Shown here piece after piece: positions 54,048 to 62,803 of a DNA stretch of 64,000 bases. The notes under the pieces were generated by a model, which saw only the letters and a list, made by a program, of their open reading frames with translations, searched no databases and had not been told where the DNA came from. The position numbers and the translations under genes were made by a program. Each line of letters starts with the position of its first letter. The first letter of the stretch is position 1. Source of the DNA: an uncultured Celeribacter sp. (GTDB lineage Bacteria > Pseudomonadota > Alphaproteobacteria > Rhodobacterales > Rhodobacteraceae); NCBI RefSeq assembly GCF_963676475.1, contig NZ_OY781107.1, forward strand, positions 496,001 to 560,000, read 5' to 3'.

Positions 54048-55759
54048 GCCGCGCCCTCCTCCTTGATGATCCTCGCCCCCATCAGTCTGGGGTCTGTGAT
54101 CACCGCGTCAATCTCGGCACTCAACTGATCGCTTTCGCGTTCGGTCTCTTCGGCCAACAGCGCCACCAGCTCGGGCAAAGTGTCGGGCGACAATCCATGC
54201 CCAAAGCTCAAACGCGTCCGACGCAGGATGAGATCTTCCAGCGTCAAGGCGCCGCGTTCACGGATCGCATAGCGGATTTCGCCGCGACAAAGATCAGGCG
54301 CATCGCGAAGCGCCTGCGCACCATCTTCCGTGCAATAAGGGGCGACATTGCGTGCGAGAGCGCCGTATCGGTCGATCAAACGCTGCGCCAGATCCGGCGC
54401 AATCTCTGTCTCGCGCACCAAGGCCTGCGCCTCACACGGCGCCGCTCCGGGATAGGCGCGGGCCGCCGTTGAAACGGTCCTTTTGCGTCCGAGATGCGCG
54501 AGAACCGAGTCCGCAGTTTCCTCGCCAAAGGCCCGAAACGTCGTCCATTTGCCGCCCACGAGCGACAGAACCGGCGGAAAGGTCGCGGAAAACCGATCTT
54601 CTTCCAGCGCATGATCGCGTGCAGCACTTGTGGCCGAACCGCCGCCCTCGCTGCGTCGCAAGGGACGGATGCCCGTAGTCATGGACACGATCTGATCGTG
54701 ACGCACGTCAATGTCGGAGAACAGCCCGTCCATCGCCTTAAGCAGATAGGTCATCTCGTCGCCGGACACGGCATGATCGTCTGGATTTTTGGTTTCGACT
54801 TCTGTCGTCCCCACCAACACATTGTCCCCGACGGGCAAGGTGATCACCATCCGCCCAGTGCCATCGTCGAAGTAATAGGCATTGCCATCCATACGGCGGT
54901 GCAAATCGGCATTGTCGAGCACAAGATGCGCGCCCTTGATGCCGCGCAGATAGTGTGTGTGTCCGCCAAGCTCCGCGTTCGTGCGGTCGATCCAGGCGCC
55001 GGTTGCGTTGACGATCACCTTGGGGCGAAGGGCAAACTGCTCTGGCCCGAAAAGGTCCTGAACAACGAGATGATCCTGCTCCCGATGCCAACGCATATGA
55101 TTGAGCACGGCAACATCGCAGTCCTGCGCCAAGGCCTCGCCCAGCATTTCGAAGATCAGCCCCTCTGGCTGGGTGATCTGGCCATCGTAATAGGACACGA
55201 CGGCTTTTGTGGGCGCGGGCAATCCATGGGGGAAGCGGTCTCTTTTCAGCAAGGTCTCGTGATCCGGTAAAGGATGCTCACGCCGTCCGAAGGCTTCGTA
55301 GATACGCAAGGCGCCTTCGAGCGCAACAAGCGAGAGAGGTCCACTACGCTTTGAGAGACCCAAAAATCTGAAACCTGCCCGCGCCAACCCCGTGAGCCAG
55401 TGCGACAAAGGCACCGTGATCTTGAGCGGTTTGACGATATGTCCTGCATTAGCGATCAGGCGATTGCGTTCCCGTGCACTTTCCGCCACCAGGCGAAATT
55501 CGCGCCCCTCCAGATACCGCAACCCGCCATGCGCCATACGGCTCGAGGCACCGCTGGCGCCGGCGCAAAAGTCACCTGTATCAATCAAAACGCATGACAC
55601 GCCGTTCAACGAAAGCTCTCGCAGCGTGGCAACACCGTTCACACCGCCGCCCAGAATGAGCACCTCCGGTTCCTCGATGGCCTTCAGCGCCCGAAGGTTT
55701 CGAGCGCGAAAACCATGATTCCGGAGCGGATCGGTGATGGGATGCGTTTCTGTGGTCAT
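54044..55759 (-). CDS. FAD-dependent glycerol-3-phosphate-dehydrogenase-type enzyme (GlpD/EryB-like)
   Basis: 571 residues. FAD-binding dinucleotide motif LILGGGVNGVATLREL (about 34-49), SSRMAHGGLRYLEG, VNATGAWID, and the C-terminal GlpD domain. Oxidises a polyol phosphate to a ketose phosphate and passes electrons to quinone. In erythritol-type pathways a GlpD homologue acts after an FGGY kinase, which matches the gene order here. First gene of the operon. Confidence 0.9.
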   Translation of the reverse strand: MTTETHPITDPLRNHGFRARNLRALKAIEEPEVLILGGGVNGVATLRELSLNGVSCVLIDTGDFCAGASGASSRMAHGGLRYLEGREFRLVAESARERNRLIANAGHIVKPLKITVPLSHWLTGLARAGFRFLGLSKRSGPLSLVALEGALRIYEAFGRREHPLPDHETLLKRDRFPHGLPAPTKAVVSYYDGQITQPEGLIFEMLGEALAQDCDVAVLNHMRWHREQDHLVVQDLFGPEQFALRPKVIVNATGAWIDRTNAELGGHTHYLRGIKGAHLVLDNADLHRRMDGNAYYFDDGTGRMVITLPVGDNVLVGTTEVETKNPDDHAVSGDEMTYLLKAMDGLFSDIDVRHDQIVSMTTGIRPLRRSEGGGSATSAARDHALEEDRFSATFPPVLSLVGGKWTTFRAFGEETADSVLAHLGRKRTVSTAARAYPGAAPCEAQALVRETEIAPDLAQRLIDRYGALARNVAPYCTEDGAQALRDAPDLCRGEIRYAIRERGALTLEDLILRRTRLSFGHGLSPDTLPELVALLAEETERESDQLSAEIDAVITDPRLMGARIIKEEGAA

Positions 55760-55783
55760 GCAAACATGTAGTTTGGGTTTTTT

Positions 55784-55828
55784 ACTTTTGTAAAGTATAT
55801 TTTATAAAAATAAATACTATACAAAAGT
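55784..55828. promoter_or_regulatory. Candidate operator of the polyol operon
   Basis: Inverted repeat ACTTTTGTAAAGTAT (55784-55798) and ATACTATACAAAAGT (55814-55828), matching at 14 of 15 positions with a 15-base AT-rich spacer, 25 bases upstream of the first operon gene. The local AT content also fits promoter elements. Likely bound by the SorC-type regulator encoded at the operon end. Confidence 0.6.
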
Positions 55829-56333
55829 CGTACATGGTGGCGCGCCTGCCTTTGCATGCAGATGGGTGTTGTTGCACAACTCAGACTTTCAAGGTGTCAC
55901 AGCGTGAACCCAAGTGGTTGGATGGGCTATCACGGTCTAGGCGCTGGCGGGTGAGGTATAGCTGAGATCCGCGCAGTGACTGCGCTTGGGGCAAAAGCAT
56001 TCGTGAGTAGAGGCAAACTTTTTGAAAAATTGTTATCCTAAAAGGGACGATTTCCGCTGTTTTCACGCCCCACAGAGGCACAACTATGGGTCACCGCTTA
56101 GCTGTGAACAGCTGGCTGTGTACGTGGAGAAAGCGAACTGTCGATTGCCACTCGATTTTTCGGGACAAGAGTTCGGGAATGCCGTCGATCTCATGCACTT
56201 CGCTTGTTGGATATTATCGCTAGGATTGGCTGGCTTCTTCGATTTGGCGGGGAGCTGACTTTCGCTGCGTTCAGATCGAATGGCTGCGAAGCGCAGTGAG
56301 CTGCCAAAACGCATTAACAGAAGTGACCGCAAA
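55829..56333. other. Gene-free scar with second copy of the 130-bp repeat
   Basis: About 500 bases with no supported gene. Bases 56118-56247 duplicate the repeat at 40049-41018. Remaining sequence looks like mixed debris. Confidence 0.55.
56118..56247. repeat. 130-bp dispersed repeat, copy 2, uninterrupted
   Basis: About 127 of 130 positions match 40049-40137 joined to 40978-41018. This copy shows the sequence without the IS5 insertion. Confidence 0.85.
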
Positions 56334-56730
56334 TCATGAAAAGCTACCGAGAGTGTCTCGCTCCATACGCTTGACTTCTCGCCAAACCGAAGCACCGAAT
56401 ATTCTCCCGATCTCTGTATCAGTTTTCTCAGCCAAGTTTCGAAATCGACCAGGAGCAAGGAGCTCAAGATGTCGTTCCATCTCCTCCCGAGTGTAAATCC
56501 CGAAATCCGGGAAGTAAGTACTGTCTCGGTGATGGTACTTGGCTTGGTGATAAGCTTTAAGAAGACGCTTCACCTGCCCAGCTGCGCCCTCTCCAAACTG
56601 CGATATCACAGCTGCTCGAATTTGAGCGTCCATTTTGGCGAGAAGGCTACGGTCATCAATCTGGGAAAAGTAGAAGATCCAACCAACGTTTGCGCCAGAA
56701 ATCCTGCACCCTGTTATGCGGAGATTTGAG
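56334..56730 (-). pseudogene. 5'-truncated gene of unknown function
   Basis: An open frame enters from the IS3 fragment side, reading RISGANVGWIFYFSQIDDRS, then AAVISQFGEGAAGQVKRLL and FPDFGIYTREEMERHLELLA to a stop at 56334. An ATG at 56633 would give 99 residues, but the upstream codons look equally coding, so the true start was lost to the IS. Not recognised. Confidence 0.45.
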
Positions 56731-56986
56731 TTGCCCCTAGTTTCCTAGACACCTGCCTTGTTCAGATTGAGCTGTCTGGCTTCGAAGTCAACGGGCGACA
56801 GCAGGCCGTTGTTCGTGTGCTTCCGTTTTGGATTGTAGAACATCTCAATGTACCCGAACACGTCGTGCCTTGCGGCTTCGCGGGTCGGGTAGGTTTTTCG
56901 CCTGATCCGTTCCCGTTTCAGCAGTTGGAAGAAGCTCTCCGCGACGGCGTTGTCATGGCAGTTTCCGCATCGGCTCATGCTGGGTT
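56731..56986 (-). mobile_element. IS3-family fragment (C-terminal part of OrfB and right end)
   Basis: The frame 56745-56978 encodes MSRCGNCHDNAVAESFFQLL, then RHDVFGYIEMFYNPKRKHTN and NGLLSPVDFEARQLN, the last 77 residues of an IS3 OrfB with the catalytic Glu. The end TGTCTAGGAAACTAGGGGCA follows the stop. The rest of the element is gone. The family differs from the two larger IS3 copies. Confidence 0.85.
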
Positions 56987-56987
56987 C

Positions 56988-57013
56988 CAGGTTTAAGTAG
57001 AAACGCTTTAATC
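56988..57013. repeat. Partial copy of the AGAAACGC palindrome family
   Basis: TCCAGGTTTAAGTAGAAACG then CTTTAATC matches 32775-32800 except for two bases. Only the right half remains; the left is replaced by the IS3 fragment. It supplies the TAA stop (57008-57010) of the CofD-like gene. Confidence 0.7.
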
Positions 57014-58189
57014 AATGGAAGCCAGCGCCTCACAGACCCGTTCGGGATCGTATTTATGTACCTCCGCCGACACCAAAGGCAAACGCACGCAAGGGATGCC
57101 ATGCCGGTCTGTGACCTCGGCGCAGGCGCTGGGATCTACGGACAGATCGCAAAGCACATGCGACATCAGACACTCCGCGGGCACGGGCTTGTCCAGATCA
57201 GCCTGTAGAGGCGCAAGAATGGCCGCGACTTGATCGGCAAGGCCATGCCCCAGAGCCTCCGGGTCGTGACCGAGGCTTGGCAGATAAAGCTTGGGCGCCT
57301 CTCGACCCGCCACCTCGCGGCCGACCCCGCTGGGCAGAAGATTGGCGATCACGCTCGAATAGAGGCTTCCCGGCGGGTAGCACATCACATCGGCCTGACG
57401 GATCAATTTGCGATTGCGTTTCGGCAAGGGGATGTCCGAGGGCGAGATTTCCCCGGCGTGATCGGCGATGAACGCCCGCGCAATCGCACCGTCGATGGGC
57501 GCGACCTCTTTGCCGCTGATCTGGCGCTGGCCGACAATGCGACGCCCGTCCACAAGTTCGACACCAAGCTGAAGATTTGCATCAACGATGGCGCGCACCG
57601 TGCCTCGGACATCGACCATTTTCGACATGAGAAACAGCACCGGCTCCAATTCGCGGTCATGGCCGAAATAGCCGCCCGCGATGATCAGATTGCCGATGCT
57701 CGCATTGCGATAATCGAAATCATCGGGGACCTGGGCCGCAAAATTTTGCAGGAAGGTCTGGATCAGACGCCGCATCGGGCGCGAGATCGCCTTGATCAAC
57801 GGGTGCTTTCCGGCACACATCGCCTCCACCTCGGCCTGCAATTCGCTTTGCTTGCCCGCTTTCGGGAGGCGATGGTTGAACATGGCGTAAATGTCAGGCT
57901 GCCCCAGCTCCGATTCATCGGCAAGCGCCATCAGTCGGCTGCGCAGATCACCAACCGCCGGCATGTCAAAGGCCTGCCGCAGGGCCTGAGAACTGCCGCC
58001 GCTGTCGAACGGGGTGATCAGATGCATCGAGTTGAACGTATAGCGTTTCAAGCGTCGCGAAATGTCGTTCAACGCACTGCCGCCGCTGAAAAACAGGATG
58101 CGCGGCCCGAGATGCGGCGCACTCAGGGCGCGGCGCACCCGCAGGTCATCGGGGAGCTGCACTTCGCGTTGGATTTTGAGACTGACCAT
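57008..58189 (-). CDS. CofD/YvcK-related protein of the GAK-type locus
   Basis: 393 residues. ILFFSGGSALNDISRRL (31-47) and TPFDSGGSSQALR (59-71) are the Rossmann-like phosphate/nucleotide motifs of CofD/YvcK proteins, and CYPPGSLYSSVIANLLP mirrors the PGSLYTS motif. CofD moves a lactyl-phospho group and YvcK binds UDP-sugars; this branch, as I recall, is the 'CofD-related protein, GAK system' family with no known reaction. Divergent from the kinase operon across 205 bases. The last codons run to a stop inside a dispersed repeat. Confidence 0.8.
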   Translation of the reverse strand: MVSLKIQREVQLPDDLRVRRALSAPHLGPRILFFSGGSALNDISRRLKRYTFNSMHLITPFDSGGSSQALRQAFDMPAVGDLRSRLMALADESELGQPDIYAMFNHRLPKAGKQSELQAEVEAMCAGKHPLIKAISRPMRRLIQTFLQNFAAQVPDDFDYRNASIGNLIIAGGYFGHDRELEPVLFLMSKMVDVRGTVRAIVDANLQLGVELVDGRRIVGQRQISGKEVAPIDGAIARAFIADHAGEISPSDIPLPKRNRKLIRQADVMCYPPGSLYSSVIANLLPSGVGREVAGREAPKLYLPSLGHDPEALGHGLADQVAAILAPLQADLDKPVPAECLMSHVLCDLSVDPSACAEVTDRHGIPCVRLPLVSAEVHKYDPERVCEALASID

Positions 58190-58394
58190 AGCTTCGACGC
58201 CTAACTCCGATTACGTTTTGACATACGTCTTGGAAATGTTGCTTTCGTCAGGGATAAGGCCCTATGTCGACTGAGCCCTACATACGACCAACCGCCCATG
58301 CTGTCATCCGAAAGGCAGAGGTCTGTCTCGTTCAGATCACGCAAAGCCCGTCGGGTGACGCATATCTGACACGTCCGTCCGGGAGCCCTGCATC

Positions 58395-60032
58395 GTGAAA
58401 CTCCCTGACGCTGTCGCGGAAAACATGTCCTTTCTGCTGGTCGAAACCGACGGGCAATTCCAGCGTTTGCAAAGCTATTTCGAGGCGCCAAACAAAGAGA
58501 TTGCCCTGCATCTGGTGCAGAGAGCCGGGTATTCGCAGAACCTGTCGGCACGGGTGCGCAAAGCCTGTCTGACAGGGATTTTGCGCGCGCCCAAGAACAC
58601 GTCGCGACAGATGCAGTTGCAGGGCATCGACACGATTGCACGCAACCTCGATCTGATCGCGCGGCTGGGACGCCGGGCTGCGCAATACGCGGAATATATG
58701 AGCCGCACCAAACTGTTGCGCGCCGATGTCTATCGCAAACCTCTGGCCAAAACGCATAAATCTCTTGGTCGTGTGCAAGACGCGCTTCAGTCGCAAGACA
58801 GCCGTCTCGCCGTCGAGATCGGTCGCATTCGCGACGATCTGGATGTGTTCTACGACCAGATGTTTCGCACCTACACCGAGGACATGCGCCGCTCGAACCA
58901 CACCGAGGATCTGGCGCACGCGCTTTTGGTGCTCAACGAGGTTCATCGCATGGGCGAGGCGGTGCAGGGGATCAGCGAGGCGATCCTGTCGATCAACATC
59001 GGCCAGCCGATCCAGTTCGACCGCTATTTCACGCTGCGCAGTGTGTTGTCGGATGTACGCAAGAGCGACGAGGACGTCACATTGACGCCCCTTGCCGAGA
59101 CCCGTTCCGGCAGCGTGATCTCAAGCGTGAGCCTGCCCGGCGAGACCAAGAAAAAGTCGGTGAACGCGGTCTTCAAGGACGGCGACCGGCGCAAGGTGAA
59201 AGAGGAACGGGTCGGCGTCAAAAGCTGGAACTCGGTCTATCCGGGGCTGGCACCGAAAATCCTGTCCTATGAAAAACACGGGGATTCCGCAGCCCTGTTG
59301 ATCGAACATCTCGAGGGCCAGACGTTCGAAGACATCGTGCTCAGCGGCACGGAGGCCCGGCTGGCCGAGGCGCAACAGGCGCTGCACAAGACCGTGCGCG
59401 ACATCTGGCGCCAAACCCGCGTCGATGAGCCCGCCGAGATGAAAGCGATGGACCAGCTCGCGAAACGCCTGGGCGAGGTCTACCGCCTGCATCCGCAATT
59501 CGCCTCGGGCGCAAAGCGGCTTCAGGGGCTTGAGCTTGCAAGTTTTGACACTCTGGTCGCAGAGGCCGCCCGGCGCGAGCAAAAGCTCAGCGCCCCGTTT
59601 TCGGTCTATATCCACGGTGACTTCAACCTCGACAACATCATCTACGACCCGCTGCGCAAGAACATCCGCCTGATCGACCTGCATCGCTCGCGCTATATGG
59701 ATTATGCGCAGGATGTATCGGTCTTCATGGTGTCGAATTACCGCCTTCAGGTGCTCGACACAGCGACCCGAGCACGGATCACCTCCGTCGCCGAAAACAT
59801 GCATGCGACCGCAACGAAATTCGCCCGGCGGATGGACGATCCGACGTTTGAATACCGACTGGCGCTTGGTCTCGCGCGCTCCTTTGCCTCTTCGACCCGG
59901 TTCATTGTCGACCGAGGACATGCGAAGCGGATGTTTCTGCGTGCCCGTTATATTCTCGAAGCTGCGCTGGCCCTGCCGGAAGGTCAGGAAGCGCGGCTCA
60001 AACTGCCCATAAGGAATTTGTTTCGTGACTGA
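58395..60032 (+). CDS. PhoU-like domain fused to an APH-type kinase
   Basis: 545 residues. The first 215 are helical and PhoU-like (AVEIGRIRDDLDVFYDQMFR near 139-158). The second half is an aminoglycoside-phosphotransferase-fold kinase: KVKEERVGVKSWNSVYPGLA, SAALLIEHLEGQTFEDIV, Brenner motif HGDFNLDN (407-414) and metal Asp in RLIDLHRSRYMD (425-436). Begins with GTG at 58395; an ATG ten codons in is an alternative. It starts the operon; its stop overlaps the ATP-grasp gene by 8 bases. Substrate unknown. Confidence 0.75.
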   Translation: MKLPDAVAENMSFLLVETDGQFQRLQSYFEAPNKEIALHLVQRAGYSQNLSARVRKACLTGILRAPKNTSRQMQLQGIDTIARNLDLIARLGRRAAQYAEYMSRTKLLRADVYRKPLAKTHKSLGRVQDALQSQDSRLAVEIGRIRDDLDVFYDQMFRTYTEDMRRSNHTEDLAHALLVLNEVHRMGEAVQGISEAILSINIGQPIQFDRYFTLRSVLSDVRKSDEDVTLTPLAETRSGSVISSVSLPGETKKKSVNAVFKDGDRRKVKEERVGVKSWNSVYPGLAPKILSYEKHGDSAALLIEHLEGQTFEDIVLSGTEARLAEAQQALHKTVRDIWRQTRVDEPAEMKAMDQLAKRLGEVYRLHPQFASGAKRLQGLELASFDTLVAEAARREQKLSAPFSVYIHGDFNLDNIIYDPLRKNIRLIDLHRSRYMDYAQDVSVFMVSNYRLQVLDTATRARITSVAENMHATATKFARRMDDPTFEYRLALGLARSFASSTRFIVDRGHAKRMFLRARYILEAALALPEGQEARLKLPIRNLFRD

Positions 60033-60930
60033 GACTGACGCTGTGACATCCGGCCCGAAAATCGGTGTGATCGGTACGCCGGGCAAATGGTCGACAGAGG
60101 CTTTGGCCGATGCGCTTGAGACCCGGACCGGATACCGTCTGGTGATCGACATGAGCAAGGTGACATTGGACCTCGCCAGGGGCGCGTTGATGTTCGAGGG
60201 CACCGATCTCGCGACACTTGACGGGCTGGTGATCAAGAAGATCGCCGAGACCTATAGTGTCCATGCCTTGGATCGTCTGGAAATGCTTCGGGTCGCCGAG
60301 GCGCGCGGGGTGAAGATTTTCAGCCGTCCCGAAGCCGTGCTCAGGCTGATGGACCGGCTGGCCTGCACCGTGACGCTGACCAACGCAGGCGCGCCGATGC
60401 CGCCGACCGTGATCACCGAAGATAAAAATGCCGCCATGGAGGCAGTGACCCGGTTCGGCGCCGCCGTGTTCAAACCGCTGTTTTCCACCAAGGCGCGGGG
60501 CATGTTCGTGCTGGATCACGACGCCCCGGATGCCGCCGAACAGATCGCGGCATTCAAGACAGAGAACCCGGTGATGTATATCCAGCAAAAGGCCGATCTC
60601 TCGGGACAAGATCTGGGCATGGTGTTTCTCAATGGCACCTATGTCTGCACCTACAGCCGGATCGGCGAAAGCGGCAGTTGGAACACCACGATCCACAGCG
60701 GCGGCAAATACGCCCCCTATGACCCGACGCCCGAGTTGATCGAACTGGGGCGGCGGGCACAGGCGCCTTTTGGCCTGACCTTCACCACGGTCGATATCGC
60801 TTTGACACCGGACGGCCCGATCGTCTTTGAAGTTTCGGCCTTCGGCGGCTATAGCGGCGCGCTGAAGGGCTGCGGTGTCGATGCCATGGCCCTGATGGCG
60901 GATCATGTGGTCAAGGAGATTTCGGCATGA
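60025..60930 (+). CDS. ATP-grasp enzyme, RimK-like, GAK-type
   Basis: 301 residues from a GTG that overlaps the upstream stop, with AAGGA before it. AVFKPLFSTKARGMFVLDHD is the lysine-containing ATP-binding beta hairpin, VCTYSRIGESGSWNTTIHSG lies in the central domain, and GPIVFEVSAFGGYSGAL ends with the metal-binding Glu. ATP-grasp enzymes ligate carboxylates to amines or thiols, e.g. peptide tagging. I recall this subgroup as the 'ATP-grasp enzyme, GAK system'. Confidence 0.8.
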   Translation: MTETDAVTSGPKIGVIGTPGKWSTEALADALETRTGYRLVIDMSKVTLDLARGALMFEGTDLATLDGLVIKKIAETYSVHALDRLEMLRVAEARGVKIFSRPEAVLRLMDRLACTVTLTNAGAPMPPTVITEDKNAAMEAVTRFGAAVFKPLFSTKARGMFVLDHDAPDAAEQIAAFKTENPVMYIQQKADLSGQDLGMVFLNGTYVCTYSRIGESGSWNTTIHSGGKYAPYDPTPELIELGRRAQAPFGLTFTTVDIALTPDGPIVFEVSAFGGYSGALKGCGVDAMALMADHVVKEISA

Positions 60931-62066
60931 CGATACCCTCAACGGCGACAGCCGAGGACATTCTGGCGCAACTGGACCTCTCTCAGGCGGAGGCCACCGC
61001 GCCTTTTCACCTGCGTGTCGGTTCGGTGTCTTTGCGCGTCTTCTGCCCTGAGCCGCTGCGTCAGGAGCTTGTTGACTATTTTGCCGAAGCCCTGGAGGCG
61101 TCTGATGCGGTGGAAACGCCACATCACACACCACATCACACACCACATCACACACCACATCACACGGTGCATCTCTTGCCCGATCAGACATTGGCCTCGG
61201 AACCGGACTGGAGCGACTGGGCCAGAGAGGGCGGGAAATCGGGGCGCAAGGATGCGATTTTCGATCTCGAAGACGCGCGGCTGATCCGCAAGGTGCGCAG
61301 CGGCGTCACCTTTCTTCAGGCGCCAGATGTGGCCATTGCCTTTGGCCCACTGGACGAGAATGTCAGCACGGTGATCAATTTCATCAACACGCAGGTGCTC
61401 AATATCTGTCTGCGCGATGGCTGGCAGCTGTGCCACGCCGCCGCTGTCACGGGCAGAGGTCGGAGCCTCGCCATCTCCGGGCTTTCAGGGGGTGGAAAAT
61501 CCACCTCGATCCTGCGGATGATGGACATCGACGGCACGCGGTTCATGTCCAACGACCGGCTTTTGGTGCGTGCAGGCATGCCGGTACAGGCGCTGGGCAT
61601 CCCGAAACACCCCCGGATCAACCCCGGCACGATCTTGGGCAACCCGCGGCTGCGCGACATGATCGCGCCCGCGCGACAGGCGGAACTTGAGGCCCTGCCA
61701 CAAGACGCGCTTTGGACGCTCGAAGAGAAATACGACCTGTTCATCGGCGACATCTATGGCCCGGACCGCGTGCAATTCGCCGCGCCTCTGAGCGATTTCT
61801 GGGTGCTGAATTGGAGCCATGACAGCGATGCCGCGACCTCTGTGCAAAAGGTCGATCTGGCGACCCGCCCCGATCTTTTGGCGGCGATCATGAAAAGTCC
61901 CGGACCGTTTTATCAACACGCCGACGGCATGTTCGAACCGAATGGCGCCTCCCCCGATCCTGCGCCTTATCTGGCTGCGCTCAAAGGCGTCCGGGTCAGC
62001 GAAGTCTCCGGGCGCATCGACTTCGATGTTCTCGCGACCCAGGGCCGCGCGCTCTTCGATGACTGA
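60927..62066 (+). CDS. HprK-related kinase (type B) with His-rich repeat insertion
   Basis: 379 residues. LAISGLSGGGKSTSILRMMD (181-200) is the HPr-kinase-like P-loop; CHAAAVTGRGRS lies before it and FMSNDRLLVR after it. Resembles HprK serine kinases but lacks the normal HPr partner context; it may phosphorylate another protein or a small molecule. Residues 64-79 are four TPHH repeats. Overlaps neighbours by ATGA and 8 bases, so it is translationally coupled. Confidence 0.78.
   Translation: MTIPSTATAEDILAQLDLSQAEATAPFHLRVGSVSLRVFCPEPLRQELVDYFAEALEASDAVETPHHTPHHTPHHTPHHTVHLLPDQTLASEPDWSDWAREGGKSGRKDAIFDLEDARLIRKVRSGVTFLQAPDVAIAFGPLDENVSTVINFINTQVLNICLRDGWQLCHAAAVTGRGRSLAISGLSGGGKSTSILRMMDIDGTRFMSNDRLLVRAGMPVQALGIPKHPRINPGTILGNPRLRDMIAPARQAELEALPQDALWTLEEKYDLFIGDIYGPDRVQFAAPLSDFWVLNWSHDSDAATSVQKVDLATRPDLLAAIMKSPGPFYQHADGMFEPNGASPDPAPYLAALKGVRVSEVSGRIDFDVLATQGRALFDD
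61119..61166 (+). repeat. Four tandem 12-bp units encoding (TPHH)4
   Basis: Unit CCACATCACACA repeated three times, then CCACATCACACG. In-frame, so gain or loss of a unit keeps the frame. It gives eight histidines within 16 residues of the HprK-related kinase. Confidence 0.95.
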
Positions 62067-62775
62067 GACCTGCTACATCGCTTTGGTCCGACACGGGGCC
62101 TATCACCAGCGTGCGGACGCGCCGTCGGCGCGGCAACCTTTTGCCTTGACCGACGCGGGGCTGGCGCAGGCCCGTACCTGTGGCGCAGAGCTGGCTAAGA
62201 TGGCGACGGAGCATGATCTGGCAATTGCGCCTGTGATCCACTGCTCAAAGCAATTGCGCGCCTGGCAGACCGCTGCGGAAATTGCCGAGACACTGCGCGC
62301 GGCAGGCCATGACATCGACCAGCCGAGAGAAACGTCTGCTTTGGCCGAGCGCGGTCTTGGCAGTGCGGCCAATCTGACCGTCGCGGAAATCGAGGCGGTG
62401 CTCGATGCCGATCCGCGCTATCCAGCCCCACCCGCAGGCTGGAAATCCGACAGCGACTATTGTTTGCCGTTGGAAGGGGCCGAAAGCCTCATGCAGGCGG
62501 GGGAACGTGTCGCTGGATACCTGCGGGAGATCGCACAGACAGGGGAAAAGAGGGGGGCAACGACAGGTGGCAATCAGCTGAACATCGTCGTCGGTCACGG
62601 CGCCTCGATCCGCCATGCCTGTCATCACCTGGGCCTCATGAGCCGTGACGAGATCGCGCAATTGTCGATGTTTCACGCCCGACCGTTACTTCTCTGTTAC
62701 AGTCCTCATGATAAGTGGCGTCACTTGGCCGGTGCGTGGAAAGTCAGGGCGCCCAAAGAGGACCCGATCGACTGA
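62059..62775 (+). CDS. Histidine phosphatase superfamily protein (SixA/PGM-like)
   Basis: 238 residues. ALVRHGAYHQRAD has the catalytic RHG, SKQLRAWQTAAEIAETLR is the typical helix, and GHGASIRHACHHLG carries the second histidine. Could remove the phosphate placed by the upstream kinases on a protein histidine or small molecule. Overlaps the kinase stop by 8 bases. Confidence 0.85.
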   Translation: MTETCYIALVRHGAYHQRADAPSARQPFALTDAGLAQARTCGAELAKMATEHDLAIAPVIHCSKQLRAWQTAAEIAETLRAAGHDIDQPRETSALAERGLGSAANLTVAEIEAVLDADPRYPAPPAGWKSDSDYCLPLEGAESLMQAGERVAGYLREIAQTGEKRGATTGGNQLNIVVGHGASIRHACHHLGLMSRDEIAQLSMFHARPLLLCYSPHDKWRHLAGAWKVRAPKEDPID

Positions 62776-62803
62776 CGCCGGCGCACAGACGTGGGGCGCG
62801 ATT

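Noticed and set aside
37628..57013. Integrated island with att sites at the tRNA
   Set aside because: No integrase and no second copy of the tRNA 3' end could be found inside the window; kept only as a low-interest observation.
61119..61166. CRISPR-like repeats
   Set aside because: The 12-bp units are adjacent with no spacers and lie in frame within a kinase gene.
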